A stretch of 64,000 bases of DNA from Extensimonas soli (GCF_029211265.1 NZ_JARGEL010000024.1:239141-303140), one strand, 5' to 3'; counted from the first letter of the stretch, positions 1 to 8,665 are shown. Notes: generated from the letters alone by a model not told the origin. Program-made: numbers and translations.

Positions 1-1510
1 CGCTGCCCGTGGGGTGCACGCGCACCTCGCCGGCCTCGAACAGGCCCGCACGCGCGCCCAGCGCCCCCGCGATGTTGCTCGGCGCGAGGCCGCAGGCTTC
101 GATGTAGCTGCTGTAGCCTATGCCGCGCAGCAGACCTTTGGCGGCGCTCGCGGCGCGGCGCGCCTCGAAGCCGGCCACGTCGGCGAGCTCCTGCGCCTTG
201 TTCATGCAGGCGTGGAAGTCGCCCGTGTCGTACTGCAACGCCACCGGCGTCTGGTAGGGGAACTGCGTGACGAAGTTGCGCTTGCGGATTTCGTCCTGCG
301 ACAGGCCCATCTCCCAGGCGCAGCGCGACACCAGGCGCTCTATCAGGTAGGTCGCCTCGGGCCGGCCCGCGCCGCGGTAGGCATCGACGGGCACGGTGTG
401 GGTGAACCAGCCATCGACCTGCGCAAAAATTTGCGGCGTGCCGTACTGGCCCGCGAGCAGCGTCGCGTACAGGATGGTGGGCACCACGGTGGAGAAGGTC
501 GAAAGGTAGGCGCCCAGGTTGGCGTGCGTGTGCGTGCGCAGCGCAAGGAACTTGCCGTCCTTGTCCATGGCCATCTCGGCGTGGCTCACGTGGTCACGCC
601 CGTGCGCGTCGCTCACGAAGGATTCGCTGCGCTCGGCCACCCATTTGACGCTGCGGTTGAGCTTTTTCGCGGCCCAGGTCACGCACACGTCTTCGGCGTA
701 GAGGTATATCTTGGAGCCGAAGCCGCCGCCCACGTCGGGCGCGATCACGCGCACCTTGTGCTCGGGCAGGCCCATCACGAAGGCCGTGAGCAGCAGGCGC
801 TCGACGTGCGGGTTCTGGTTGGCCACGTAGAGCGTGTATTCGTCGCTCGCGCGGTTGTAGGCGCCGATCGCGGCGCGCGGCTCCATGGCGTTGGGGATCA
901 GGCGGTTGTTCACAAGGTCCAGGCGCGTGACGTGCGCGGCGTTCGCAAAAGCCGCATCGACCGCGGCCTTGTCGCCTATGGCCCACTGGAAGCAGCGGTT
1001 GTCGGGCGCCTCGTCGTGCACCACGGCGCCGGGCACCGCGCCCGCTGCGGCGTCGGCCACGTTGACCACGGCAGGCAGCACGTCGTAATCGACCTCGACG
1101 AGCTCGGCCGCGTCGCGCGCCTGCTGCTGCGTGAGCGCCACCACCATGGCCACCTGGTCGCCCACGTGGCGCACCTTGCCCTGCGCGAGGATGGGGTGCA
1201 CGGGCTCCTTCATGGGCTGGCCGTCGGTGCTCGTGATGAGCCAGCCGCAGGGCAGGCCGTTGATCTTGTCGGCGGCGACGTCGGCACCCGTGAACACGGC
1301 GAGCACGTCGGGCGCGGCCTTGGCGGCTTCGGTGTTGATGCTGTTGATTGTGGCGTGCGCATGCGGCGAGCGCACGAACACCGCGTAGCTTTGCGCGGCC
1401 AGCGTGATGTCGTCGGTGTATTGGCCCGCGCCCGTGAGGAAGCGGTAGTCCTCTTTGCGGCGCACGGATTCGCCGATGTGCGGCAGGCGGGAAAAGTCGG
1501 AAGCACCCAT
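1..1510 (-). CDS. Molybdopterin-binding large subunit of a CoxL/aldehyde-oxidase-type hydroxylase (partial, C-terminus outside window)
   Basis: The leftward frame starts at an ATG ending at 1510, preceded by a GAGGAG ribosome site, and runs off the left edge after about 503 codons with no stop. It opens with MGASDFSR and contains the family motif VGGGFGSK, then AYRGAGRPEATY. In form I CO dehydrogenases the active-site loop reads AYXCSFR; here it is AYRGAGR, as in the broad form II/aldehyde dehydrogenase group. The protein should bind molybdenum cytosine dinucleotide and hydroxylate an unidentified carbonyl or aromatic substrate in the cytoplasm. It lies 32 bases downstream of the 2Fe-2S subunit, so the two are co-transcribed. 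No FAD (CoxM) subunit is seen in the window; it could lie beyond the edge. Substrate is unknown. Confidence 0.9.
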   Translation of the reverse strand, partial: MGASDFSRLPHIGESVRRKEDYRFLTGAGQYTDDITLAAQSYAVFVRSPHAHATINSINTEAAKAAPDVLAVFTGADVAADKINGLPCGWLITSTDGQPMKEPVHPILAQGKVRHVGDQVAMVVALTQQQARDAAELVEVDYDVLPAVVNVADAAAGAVPGAVVHDEAPDNRCFQWAIGDKAAVDAAFANAAHVTRLDLVNNRLIPNAMEPRAAIGAYNRASDEYTLYVANQNPHVERLLLTAFVMGLPEHKVRVIAPDVGGGFGSKIYLYAEDVCVTWAAKKLNRSVKWVAERSESFVSDAHGRDHVSHAEMAMDKDGKFLALRTHTHANLGAYLSTFSTVVPTILYATLLAGQYGTPQIFAQVDGWFTHTVPVDAYRGAGRPEATYLIERLVSRCAWEMGLSQDEIRKRNFVTQFPYQTPVALQYDTGDFHACMNKAQELADVAGFEARRAASAAKGLLRGIGYSSYIEACGLAPSNIAGALGARAGLFEAGEVRVHPTGS

Positions 1511-1542
1511 GTCTGATCTCCTCGAAAGATGGCGGGAGCGCT

Positions 1543-2010
<468 letters not shown>

Positions 2011-2131
2011 CGGTTGGTCTCCTCGAAGCGGGTGGGATGGGGCGGATCGAATCGCATTGTGGGTCGCCTTCGTGCGCCGTTTTTCGGGGAAAACCCTGAA
2101 TTTCCTTGGTATCTGCGCGGATATTCTCAAA

Positions 2132-2147
2132 ATGCGACATGCCGCAT
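2132..2147. promoter_or_regulatory. Candidate operator between the hydroxylase operon and its regulator
   Basis: The 16-base sequence ATGCGACATGCCGCAT is an inverted repeat with 7 of 8 matched pairs. It lies in the 217-base divergent intergenic region, about 120 bases upstream of the small-subunit start and 80 bases upstream of the regulator start. The position suits an operator for the adjacent regulator, but this is inference from symmetry and position only. I saw no convincing sigma-54 promoter nearby. Confidence 0.35.
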
Positions 2148-2227
2148 GGCAGCCGTGGGCATGATCTTTCCCCGCCCTGCTGCGCGGCCGCGCATTTCCC
2201 TGCGCACTCCCCATTCGAGAGGTCCGG

Positions 2228-3454
2228 ATGTCCGTCACCGCCTTGCCACCGCCGACCGATCGCCACACGCTCGTCGCGCAGGCGCGCCAGGCGCTGCGCG
2301 CCGGGACAGCTGCCGAAGCGGCCCGCGCCACCGCCATGCCGCCCGCCCCGGCGGGCCTGGAGCCCTGGATCGCGCGCTCGTGGCAGCGCTGCCTGTCCAG
2401 CGGCCTGCAGCCCACGCAGCGCGTGGTGTTCGACGCCGTGAGCGCTGCCGCGCTGCGCCGCACCCACGAGCAGCACCACAGTCTGCTGCAGGCGGCGCGG
2501 CCCGTGCTCGAACAGCTTGCGCGCACCATCACCGGCATGCGCTACTTCGCCTTGCTGACCGACGCGCACGGCATCGTGCTCGCGGTGCAGGGCTTGCACG
2601 GCCTGCCCGCGGACGGCGACCCGCGCGCCCGCGCCATCGCGCGTGTGGGCATCAACCTGTCCGAAGCCGCCGTGGGCACCACGGCCATAGGCGCGGCGCT
2701 GACCGAATTGCAGGCCGTGTGGCTGCACCGCGGCGAGCATTTCTTCGAGGACAACACCTGCTACAGCTGCGCCGGCGCACCGCTGTTCGACCCCTGGGGG
2801 CGCTGCATGGGCATGCTCGACCTGACGGGCGTCGATGTGCCAGAGCGCCCCGAGCTGCGCCACCTCGCAGTGCGCTCGGCACGCGCGATCGAAGACGCGC
2901 TGCTGCTGCAACAGCCGCACGCGCTGCTGCTGCGCGTGAACTGGCCTGGCAGCCCACTCGGCGCTGGAGGCGGCCTGCTCGTGCTGGGCGCCGACGGCCA
3001 GGTGCTCGGCAGCAACGGCATGGCGCGCCAGCTCATGCCGCTGCCCCAACTGCCGCCGGGCACCGCCTTGCACTGGAGCCACCTCTGCGCGCTGCCGTGG
3101 GGCTTGCTGCTGGGCGCGGCGCAGCAGGCCGCGCGCCACGGGCCCGCGCCGCTCGAATTGCCACTCTGGTCGGGCCTGCGCCTGCATGGCCTGGCACTGC
3201 TGGCCGCGCCCCAACGCACGCTCGTTGCGGTCGCCGAAGTCGCCGAAGTCGCCGCAGCGCCTGGCACGCCTGGCACGCCTGGTGCCAGCGTCGAAACCGC
3301 AGCTGCCGTGCCCACACCGCTGCGCGAAACCGAAACAGCGCTGATCCGCCAGGCCGTCCGGGCCGCGCGCGGCAACGTCGCACAAGCGGCGCGCGCTCTG
3401 GGCATCAGCCGCGCCACGGTCTATCGCAAACTCGGCAACCTAAAGAAACCGTAG
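2228..3454 (+). CDS. AcoR-like transcriptional regulator: GAF domain and Fis-type helix-turn-helix, no AAA+ domain
   Basis: The 408-residue protein has the N-terminal region of AcoR/acetoin-type activators (WIARSWQRC at about 46-54), a GAF-like sensor region around residues 85-225, a variable linker, and a C-terminal Fis-type helix-turn-helix ([21 protein letters not shown]) ending the protein. The family normally carries a central sigma-54-interacting AAA+ ATPase of about 230 residues; no Walker A, GAFTGA or Walker B motif is present here. It therefore probably binds DNA and a small ligand but acts without sigma-54. A short GTPGTPGAS repeat lies in the linker. It is divergent from the molybdenum hydroxylase operon, so control of that operon is a reasonable inference. 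GAGAGGT lies just upstream of the ATG. Confidence 0.8.
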   Translation: MSVTALPPPTDRHTLVAQARQALRAGTAAEAARATAMPPAPAGLEPWIARSWQRCLSSGLQPTQRVVFDAVSAAALRRTHEQHHSLLQAARPVLEQLARTITGMRYFALLTDAHGIVLAVQGLHGLPADGDPRARAIARVGINLSEAAVGTTAIGAALTELQAVWLHRGEHFFEDNTCYSCAGAPLFDPWGRCMGMLDLTGVDVPERPELRHLAVRSARAIEDALLLQQPHALLLRVNWPGSPLGAGGGLLVLGADGQVLGSNGMARQLMPLPQLPPGTALHWSHLCALPWGLLLGAAQQAARHGPAPLELPLWSGLRLHGLALLAAPQRTLVAVAEVAEVAAAPGTPGTPGASVETAAAVPTPLRETETALIRQAVRAARGNVAQAARALGISRATVYRKLGNLKKP

Positions 3455-3562
3455 CCGCCTGCACACGCCAAACATTCGATTCGGGCCGCGCGTCAATTCA
3501 CGCACGAGGCCTGCGGGAATCGCCCTGCAAATAACCCTACTCGCTACAATCCCATCCCCCTT

Positions 3563-3592
3563 CCGGCGGGTGGCGGCTTTTGCTCCTGCCGG
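3563..3592 (+). other. Hairpin in the leader of the Rieske oxygenase gene
   Basis: Within the 198 bases between the regulator and the Rieske gene, an 8-bp stem (3563-3570 with 3585-3592, one G-U pair) encloses a 14-base loop. A TACAAT sequence at 3545-3550 could be a -10 element placing this hairpin in the 5' untranslated region, but I see no good -35 at the right distance. No known riboswitch fold was recognised. Confidence 0.25.
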
Positions 3593-3652
3593 TTTCATTG
3601 TCCAGATGCACGGCGCATCCTCCCTGTGGGGAGTCTTTAGGTCAGGACACCC

Positions 3653-4789
3653 ATGTCTGATTTAAGTCTTCGACTGCAGCAGGCCGCAAGCCAACTACCA
3701 GTTTCCAGCTATTTCGACGAGGCGCTGTTCCAGCGCGAACTGGAGCGCATCTTTCAGTCTGGGCCCCGCTATGTGGGGCACGAACTCTGCGTCCCGAACG
3801 CGGGCGACTACTATGCCTTGCCGCAGGAAAACGGCGGCCGCGCGCTGGTGCGCGATGCACAGGGCCAGGTGCAGCTGATCTCCAACGTCTGCCGCCACCG
3901 CCAGGCGGTGATGCTGCAGGGGCGCGGCTCGCTCTACACGCAGCAAAAAGGCAGCGCAGGCGGCAACATCGTGTGTCCGCTGCACCGCTGGACCTACAGC
4001 GCGCAGGGCGCACTGCTGGGCGCGCCGCACTTTGCGCAAGACCCGTGCCTGAACCTGCGCAACGTCCCGCTGCGCTCCTGGAACGGCCTGTTGTTCGCAG
4101 ACAACGGCCGCGACATAGACGCCGACCTCGCGCAGCTCGGCCCGCGCGCCGAGCTCGACTTCAGCGGCTATGCGCTCGACCGCGTGGAGCTGCACGAGTG
4201 CAACTACAACTGGAAGACCTTCATCGAGGTCTATCTGGAGGACTACCACGTCGGCCCGTTCCACCCCGGCCTGGGCAACTTCGTGACCTGCGACGATCTG
4301 CGCTGGGAGTTCCGCGAGAACTTCTCGGTGCAGACCGTGGGCGTGGCCGCAACGTTCGGGCGGCCCGGCTCGGACGTTTACAAGAAGTGGCACGAGGTGC
4401 TGCTCAAGTACCGCAACGGCAAGATGCCCGAGCGCGGCGCGATCTGGCTCACGTACTACCCGCACATCATGATCGAGTGGTACCCGCATGTGCTCACCGT
4501 CTCCACCGTGCACCCACTCAGCACCGACAAGACGCTGAACATGGTGGAGTTTTACTACCCCGAGGAAATCGTCGCCTTCGAGCGCGAATTCGTCGAGGCG
4601 CAGCAGGCGGCCTACATGGAAACCTGCATCGAAGACGACGAAATCGCCGAGCGCATGGACGCGGGCCGCAAAGCGCTGTTTGCGCGCGGCGACAACGAAG
4701 TCGGCCCCTACCAAAGCCCCATGGAAGACGGCATGCAGCACTTCCACGAGTGGTACCGGCGCGTGATGGGCATGCGCGTCACCACCTGA
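3653..4789 (+). CDS. Rieske non-heme iron oxygenase, alpha-subunit type
   Basis: This 378-residue protein has the ring-hydroxylating oxygenase architecture. The N-terminal Rieske 2Fe-2S domain is ligated by Cys80 and His82 (CRHR) and Cys108 and His111 (CPLHRW). The catalytic domain follows, with mononuclear-iron histidines in EDYHVGPFHP (His199 and His204). Such enzymes insert oxygen into aromatic or aliphatic substrates, or demethylate them, using electrons from a separate reductase. No reductase or small beta subunit lies beside it, so it is a stand-alone gene that must borrow an electron donor. The substrate cannot be told from sequence. A palindromic transposable-type element begins eight bases after its stop, and a strong terminator follows the element. 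Confidence 0.85.
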   Translation: MSDLSLRLQQAASQLPVSSYFDEALFQRELERIFQSGPRYVGHELCVPNAGDYYALPQENGGRALVRDAQGQVQLISNVCRHRQAVMLQGRGSLYTQQKGSAGGNIVCPLHRWTYSAQGALLGAPHFAQDPCLNLRNVPLRSWNGLLFADNGRDIDADLAQLGPRAELDFSGYALDRVELHECNYNWKTFIEVYLEDYHVGPFHPGLGNFVTCDDLRWEFRENFSVQTVGVAATFGRPGSDVYKKWHEVLLKYRNGKMPERGAIWLTYYPHIMIEWYPHVLTVSTVHPLSTDKTLNMVEFYYPEEIVAFEREFVEAQQAAYMETCIEDDEIAERMDAGRKALFARGDNEVGPYQSPMEDGMQHFHEWYRRVMGMRVTT

Positions 4790-4796
4790 AAACTAC

Positions 4797-4980
4797 TTTA
4801 ACCCAGATTGTTCATTAGGACGCGGGATGGTGGCGAGGCGGCTGGCGTGGCAGTTTGGTCGCGGGTGAGAAGTCCATGGCCAGTGCCATGGACGCCGAAG
4901 CCGCGGCCAAAATGACCGGCAGACGTCCGCCAACGCCCGCGTAGGTGCGAAGCACCGCCTAATGGACAATCTGGGTTTAA
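4797..4980. mobile_element. Palindromic MITE-like element A (174 bp) with a 5-bp target duplication
   Basis: TTTAA at 4797-4801 and again at 4976-4980 flank a 174-bp core (4802-4975). The core starts CCCAGATTGTTCATTAGG and ends CCTAATGGACAATCTGGG, which is an 18-bp terminal inverted repeat with one mismatch. The arms go on pairing imperfectly inwards to a perfect 9-bp central stem (4872-4880 with 4885-4893, loop CAGT), so one strand could fold into a single long hairpin. There is no room for a transposase. Terminal repeats plus target duplication fit a non-autonomous element mobilised in trans; the parent transposase is not in the window. Its inner part resembles element C inside flhG. Confidence 0.75.
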
Positions 4981-4986
4981 CAATAG

Positions 4987-5026
4987 CGGCCTGCGCGCAT
5001 CCACAAAGCGCGCAGGCCGTTTTTTT
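4987..5026 (+). terminator. Rho-independent terminator
   Basis: A perfect 12-bp GC-rich stem (CGGCCTGCGCGC at 4987-4998 with GCGCGCAGGCCG at 5008-5019) with a 9-base loop is followed by seven T residues. It would end transcription from the Rieske oxygenase gene after reading through element A. Confidence 0.85.
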
Positions 5027-5034
5027 ATTCACAC

Positions 5035-5111
5035 GACTTACGCAAATCGGGGTCAGGCAAGGCCCTCGCCCCATGGCAAAACACTTTGCTGCATCCTTGT
5101 TTGCGTAAGTC
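5035..5111. repeat. 77-bp palindromic repeat with 12-bp perfect ends
   Basis: GACTTACGCAAA at 5035-5046 and TTTGCGTAAGTC at 5100-5111 are perfect inverted repeats. Inside lies a second small hairpin, GCAAA-ACAC-TTTGC. There is no coding capacity and no T-run. It sits between the terminator and the sulfurtransferase region. It could be a small mobile repeat or a regulatory structure; I do not recognise the family. Confidence 0.5.
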
Positions 5112-5131
5112 AAGATTCATAATCCTGCGCC

Positions 5132-5293
5132 ATGCAAGCTACCTGGATGATCGCCGCCGCGCTCTTTTCTGCGCTGGTGGGCGTGGTCACCACACTGGCT
5201 TTCGGCCATGGGCAAAAATTTGCATTGCTGCCAGGCTTGCGGCCACGACGGCACGCCGGTGGTCAGCGGCGGCCATGCGTACAGGAGCATTGA
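5132..5293 (+). CDS. Possible 53-residue membrane peptide upstream of the sulfurtransferase
   Basis: A short frame begins with ATG at 5132 and ends one base before the sulfurtransferase start codon, so translation could be coupled. Residues 5-24 (TWMIAAALFSALVGVVTTLA) would form one membrane helix; the rest is Arg/Pro-rich and looks unlike a conserved domain. The helix could be the remnant of the start of a transporter. No good ribosome site is visible. An overlapping frame from 5208 would instead give the sulfurtransferase a Cys-rich N-terminal extension. Support for either as a real product is weak. Confidence 0.25.
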   Translation: MQATWMIAAALFSALVGVVTTLAFGHGQKFALLPGLRPRRHAGGQRRPCVQEH

Positions 5294-5294
5294 C

Positions 5295-6158
5295 ATGCCA
5301 AGCTACACCACCCTCATCACGCCCGCCGAGCTGCAAGCCCTGCAAGCGGGCGGCGCACCGTTATTGGTCTTCGACTGCAGCTTCGACCTCGCACAGCCCG
5401 ACGCGGGCGCGCAGCAGTACCACGCCGCGCACATCCCCGGCGCGCACTACGCGCACCTGGACCACGACCTGAGCGCCGCACCGCAGCAGCCGCGCGCCTC
5501 GGGCGGGCGCCACCCGCTGCCGCTGCGCGAAGTCTTCGCCGACTGGCTCGCGCGCCGCGGCCTGCGCCGCGAGATGCAGGTCGTCGTCTATGACCGCAAC
5601 GGCGCCAACTTCTGCGGGCGCCTGTGGTGGATGCTGAAGTGGCTGGGGCACGAGGCCGTGGCCGTGCTCGACGGCGGCCTGCACGCCTGGCAAGCCGCCG
5701 GCGGCGCGGTGCGCAGCGGCCCCGAGCCCACGCCTGATCCAACGCCGTTCGTCCAGGGCCCCGCGCTGCGCCGCCTGCTCAGCGCGGCCGAGGTGCTGGC
5801 GGTCTTGGGCAAGCCCACGCAAACCCTCATCGATGCGCGCGCCACGCCGCGCTACCGCGGTGAAGTCGAACCGCTGGACCCCGTCGCGGGGCACATTCCG
5901 GGCGCGCTGAACCGCCCGTTCACGCTCAATTTTCAAGAGGACGGGCGCTTCAAGCCCGCGGCCCAGCTGCGCGCCGAATTCGAGGCGCTGCTGGAAAACC
6001 GCCCGCCCGCGAGCGTGGTGCACTACTGCGGCAGCGGCGTGAGCGCGATCCCGAACCTGCTCGCGATGGAAGCGGCCGGGCTCGGGCAGACGGCCCTTTT
6101 TGCCGGCAGCTGGAGCGAGTGGTGCAGCGACCCCACACGGCCCGTGGCGCGCGGCTGA
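5295..6158 (+). CDS. sseA: Sulfurtransferase with two rhodanese domains (thiosulfate/3-mercaptopyruvate type)
   Basis: The 287-residue protein has two tandem rhodanese folds. The first (about residues 5-125) is catalytically silent, and the second (about 155-280) carries the active-site loop in VVHYCGSGVSAI. A CGSGVxA loop is typical of 3-mercaptopyruvate sulfurtransferases, whereas classical rhodaneses have CRKGVT, so sulfur transfer from mercaptopyruvate to thiols or cyanide is the better guess. The ATG at 5295 was chosen because AGGAG lies eight bases upstream (5282-5286) and MPSYTT begins the first domain; a longer frame upstream has no domain match. It appears monocistronic apart from the doubtful small ORF before it. 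Confidence 0.88.
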   Translation: MPSYTTLITPAELQALQAGGAPLLVFDCSFDLAQPDAGAQQYHAAHIPGAHYAHLDHDLSAAPQQPRASGGRHPLPLREVFADWLARRGLRREMQVVVYDRNGANFCGRLWWMLKWLGHEAVAVLDGGLHAWQAAGGAVRSGPEPTPDPTPFVQGPALRRLLSAAEVLAVLGKPTQTLIDARATPRYRGEVEPLDPVAGHIPGALNRPFTLNFQEDGRFKPAAQLRAEFEALLENRPPASVVHYCGSGVSAIPNLLAMEAAGLGQTALFAGSWSEWCSDPTRPVARG

Positions 6159-6405
6159 GAGCGCGCAGCGATCACAAAAGCCGTGCGGCGGGGTGGCGTG
6201 CAGCAGGCGCGCCCAGTGCAAAAAAGCGCCCTTTCCCTGCGGCGCTTGTCAGACAAATTCCTACAAAGTCCGGCGCACAGACTGACACGCGAAACCGCCA
6301 AACGCCGACTTAATTTTTGATTGGGGCGAAATCACAATCCATTTCAACGGATCGGGCACTACCACTTCTGCCATGCACCGATCCGGCCCTGAAAGGATTG
6401 CCGCC

Positions 6406-6732
6406 ATGACCAACGACCAACTCCTCGCCGAAATCCGCGAAGCCAACCTCACCTACCTGATGCTGGCGCAAAACCTGATTCGCCAGGACAAGGCCGAAGC
6501 CGTGTTCCGCCTGGGCATCAACGAAGACGCTGCCGACATTCTGGCATCGCTGTCGGCGGCGCAAGTGCTCAAACTGGCCTCGAGAAACACCCTTCTTTGC
6601 AGCTTCCGCGTCGACGACAACCTGGTCTGGGGCCTGCTCACGAACCACACGCAGAAAAAGTCGGACAACGAAGCCGTCAACACCCTGCACGCGAACATCC
6701 TCATGGCGGGGCGCATCTCCGAAGTGCTCTGA
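6406..6732 (+). CDS. flhD: Flagellar master regulator subunit FlhD
   Basis: This 108-residue protein matches FlhD along its whole length, with the hallmark start LLAEIREANLTYLMLAQNLI and the segment DKAEAVFRLGI. FlhD forms the FlhD4C2 complex with FlhC and activates class II flagellar operons through sigma-70. The ATG at 6406 was chosen over one 33 bases upstream because GAAAGGA lies close before it and the protein then starts where the family does. flhC follows after 29 bases. The 247-base region upstream (6159-6405) holds no gene I can support and must contain the flhDC promoter, whose elements I could not place with confidence. Confidence 0.95.
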   Translation: MTNDQLLAEIREANLTYLMLAQNLIRQDKAEAVFRLGINEDAADILASLSAAQVLKLASRNTLLCSFRVDDNLVWGLLTNHTQKKSDNEAVNTLHANILMAGRISEVL

Positions 6733-6761
6733 GCAGGATTTATCGATAAAAGGACGCCATC

Positions 6762-7352
6762 ATGACCGCCGCCATTGCCGATACAGCTACGAAAACAAAA
6801 GCAGCAGCGCCCGCAAAGTCAAGCCCCAAGAGCGTGCTCGACGAATCGCGCCAGATCGAGCGGGCGGCCATGCTGATCCAGATGGGCGCGCGCATGCAGG
6901 TGCTCGAGTCGGAAACCACGCTGTCCTACGAGCGTCTGATCCGGCTTTACAAAGAAATTGCGGGCAAGTCACCCTCCAAAGGCCAGTTGCCGTTTTCGAC
7001 CGACTGGTTCCTGACCTGGCAGGAAAACATCCACAGCTCGCTGTTCCTCAACATCTACCAGTACCTGTCCAAAGGTGCGAGCCTGGACGCAGTCGAGCTG
7101 CTGACCAAGGCCTACCGCCTTTACGACGAGCAGATGCGCATCGCACAGATCGAGCCGCTGCTGTCCTTCACGCGCGCCTGGCGCCTCGTGAAGTTCGTCG
7201 ATGCGGGCATGCTCACGCGCACGGCGTGCAAGCAATGCAGCGGGCAGTTCATCACCGAGCCCTATGAAAACGCACGCCACTACACCTGCGGCCTGTGCAA
7301 TCCACCGGCGCGCGCGGGCAAGAGCAAGAGTGCCGGAGCGCTGACCTTGTAG
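6762..7352 (+). CDS. flhC: Flagellar master regulator subunit FlhC
   Basis: The 196-residue protein is FlhC, the DNA-binding partner of FlhD. The four zinc-ligand cysteines are visible near the C-terminus in CKQC and CGLC. The N-terminus has an Ala/Lys-rich extension of about 25 residues before the conserved part starts at ESRQIERA-like sequence. Together with FlhD it should switch on the flg, flh and fliA genes found at the far end of this window. It is second in the operon, 29 bases after flhD, and its 3' end converges on a SYLF lipoprotein gene 34 bases away. Confidence 0.95.
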   Translation: MTAAIADTATKTKAAAPAKSSPKSVLDESRQIERAAMLIQMGARMQVLESETTLSYERLIRLYKEIAGKSPSKGQLPFSTDWFLTWQENIHSSLFLNIYQYLSKGASLDAVELLTKAYRLYDEQMRIAQIEPLLSFTRAWRLVKFVDAGMLTRTACKQCSGQFITEPYENARHYTCGLCNPPARAGKSKSAGALTL

Positions 7353-7386
7353 CCAAAGTCAGCGCAGCGCAAGCACAAAAGCAAAC

Positions 7387-7965
7387 TCAGAGCTTGGTCT
7401 TGGTGATCTTCGCGCCCTGCAGCGACACGCCAGCTTCGAGGCCGGCGTTGCTCATCACGAAGCCGACCACGGGCTGTTTGGCGGTTTCGCTGTCTATGCG
7501 TCCGTTGGCACCGATGTGCGCCACGGCCACGGTGGCATCGACGCCGGCCACCCAGCCTTCGCTGCTGAGGAACTTCTGCAGCGCATCGCTGGTGTTGAAG
7601 ACGTAGATGATGGCCTTGGACTGCGCGCCAATCTGGAAGCCGAGCGAGCCCGCGCCCAGGCTGTAGTAACCCTGGATGCGGCCATGCTGCAGCAGCGCGC
7701 CACGGCCATACTCGCCGCCCACCACGAAGCTGCCGCCGACCACCGAGGGAAACACCAGCACGCCGGCGGATTTGGCCACCATCTCACGCGCATCGGGCGA
7801 CACCTTGTAGAGGCGGTTCAGCGCGGCATTCACATCGGCGTCAAGCGCCGCACGCGCCGAAGGTTTGGGTGCCGTGTCTTTCTCACCGGTGGTGGTACAC
7901 GCTGTCAAGAGCACGCTGCCCGCCACCACGGCCAGCGCCAAGGTACGCAAGAGGGGAGAACGCAT
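7387..7965 (-). CDS. SYLF (YSC84-like) domain lipoprotein, copy 1
   Basis: The 192-residue protein has a lipoprotein signal with a lipobox at LLTAC (Cys23), then the SYLF/YSC84-like domain seen as GVLVFPSVVGGSFVVGGEYGRGAL and IGAQSKAIIYVF. In eukaryotes this domain binds phosphoinositides; in Burkholderiales the lipoproteins are common but their role is unclear. The ATG ending at 7965 is preceded by AAAGGAG, which fixes the start and discards a longer frame. It is the second of two neighbouring paralogues on the same strand, 122 bases apart, which points to a local duplication. Confidence 0.88.
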   Translation of the reverse strand: MRSPLLRTLALAVVAGSVLLTACTTTGEKDTAPKPSARAALDADVNAALNRLYKVSPDAREMVAKSAGVLVFPSVVGGSFVVGGEYGRGALLQHGRIQGYYSLGAGSLGFQIGAQSKAIIYVFNTSDALQKFLSSEGWVAGVDATVAVAHIGANGRIDSETAKQPVVGFVMSNAGLEAGVSLQGAKITKTKL

Positions 7966-8087
7966 GGTCAAACTCCTTTGCTTTGGGAAAATGCGAAAAC
8001 CAACCCGGGGAGCCTGTCGGCGCAAAACACGGGAAAAGCCGACACTCCCGGCCGCGCCTCATGCAAGCCGCGCGCTCAGAACAGGTC

Positions 8088-8665
8088 TCAAAGGCTGATG
8101 CGCGAAATCTTCGTGCCCTGCAGCGACACGCCGGCCTCGAGCCCGGCATTGTTCATGATGAAGCCGACCACGGGCTGTTTGATGGTTTCGCTGTCTATGC
8201 GGCCATTCGCACCGATGTGCGCCACAGCCACGCTGGCATCAACACCGGCAACCCAGCCCGTGCTGTCGAGGAACTTCGCCAGGGCCTCGCGGGTGTTGAA
8301 CACATAGAGGACCGACTTGGACTGCGCGCCGATCTGCCAGCCTATGGAGCCCGTGCCCAGGCTGTAGTAACCCTGGGTACGCCCGTCCACGAGCATGGCG
8401 CCGCGCCCGTAGCCGCCACCCACCACAAAGCTCCCGCCTACGACCGCGGGGAACACCAGCACCCCCGCGGCCTTGGCCACCATTTCGCGTGCATCGGGCG
8501 CGACTTTGTAGAGGCGGTTCAGCGTGTCGCTGACTTCGGCGTCCAGTGCCACGCGCGCCGAAGTGTTGGGCGCCGTGTCTGCTTCGCCGGTGGTCGTGCA
8601 GGCCGTCAAAAGCAGGCTGCCGGCCAGCGCGGCCAGGGTCAGCGTACGCAGGGTGGGAAAACGCA
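8088..8665 (-). CDS. SYLF (YSC84-like) domain lipoprotein, copy 2
   Basis: A 192-residue paralogue of the next gene, the same length and largely the same sequence by eye, with the lipobox LLTAC and the GVLVFPAVVGGSFVVGGGYGRGA motif. The start is the ATG ending at 8665, with AAGGA eight bases upstream; a TTG slightly further up would add only two residues. The two signal peptides and mature N-termini differ more than the cores, as expected after an old tandem duplication. It is probably outer-membrane anchored. Function is unknown beyond possible lipid binding. Confidence 0.88.

Noticed and set aside
5208..5294. Cys-rich N-terminal extension of the sulfurtransferase
   Set aside because: A good ribosome site places the start at 5295, and the extension lacks similarity to rhodanese N-termini.
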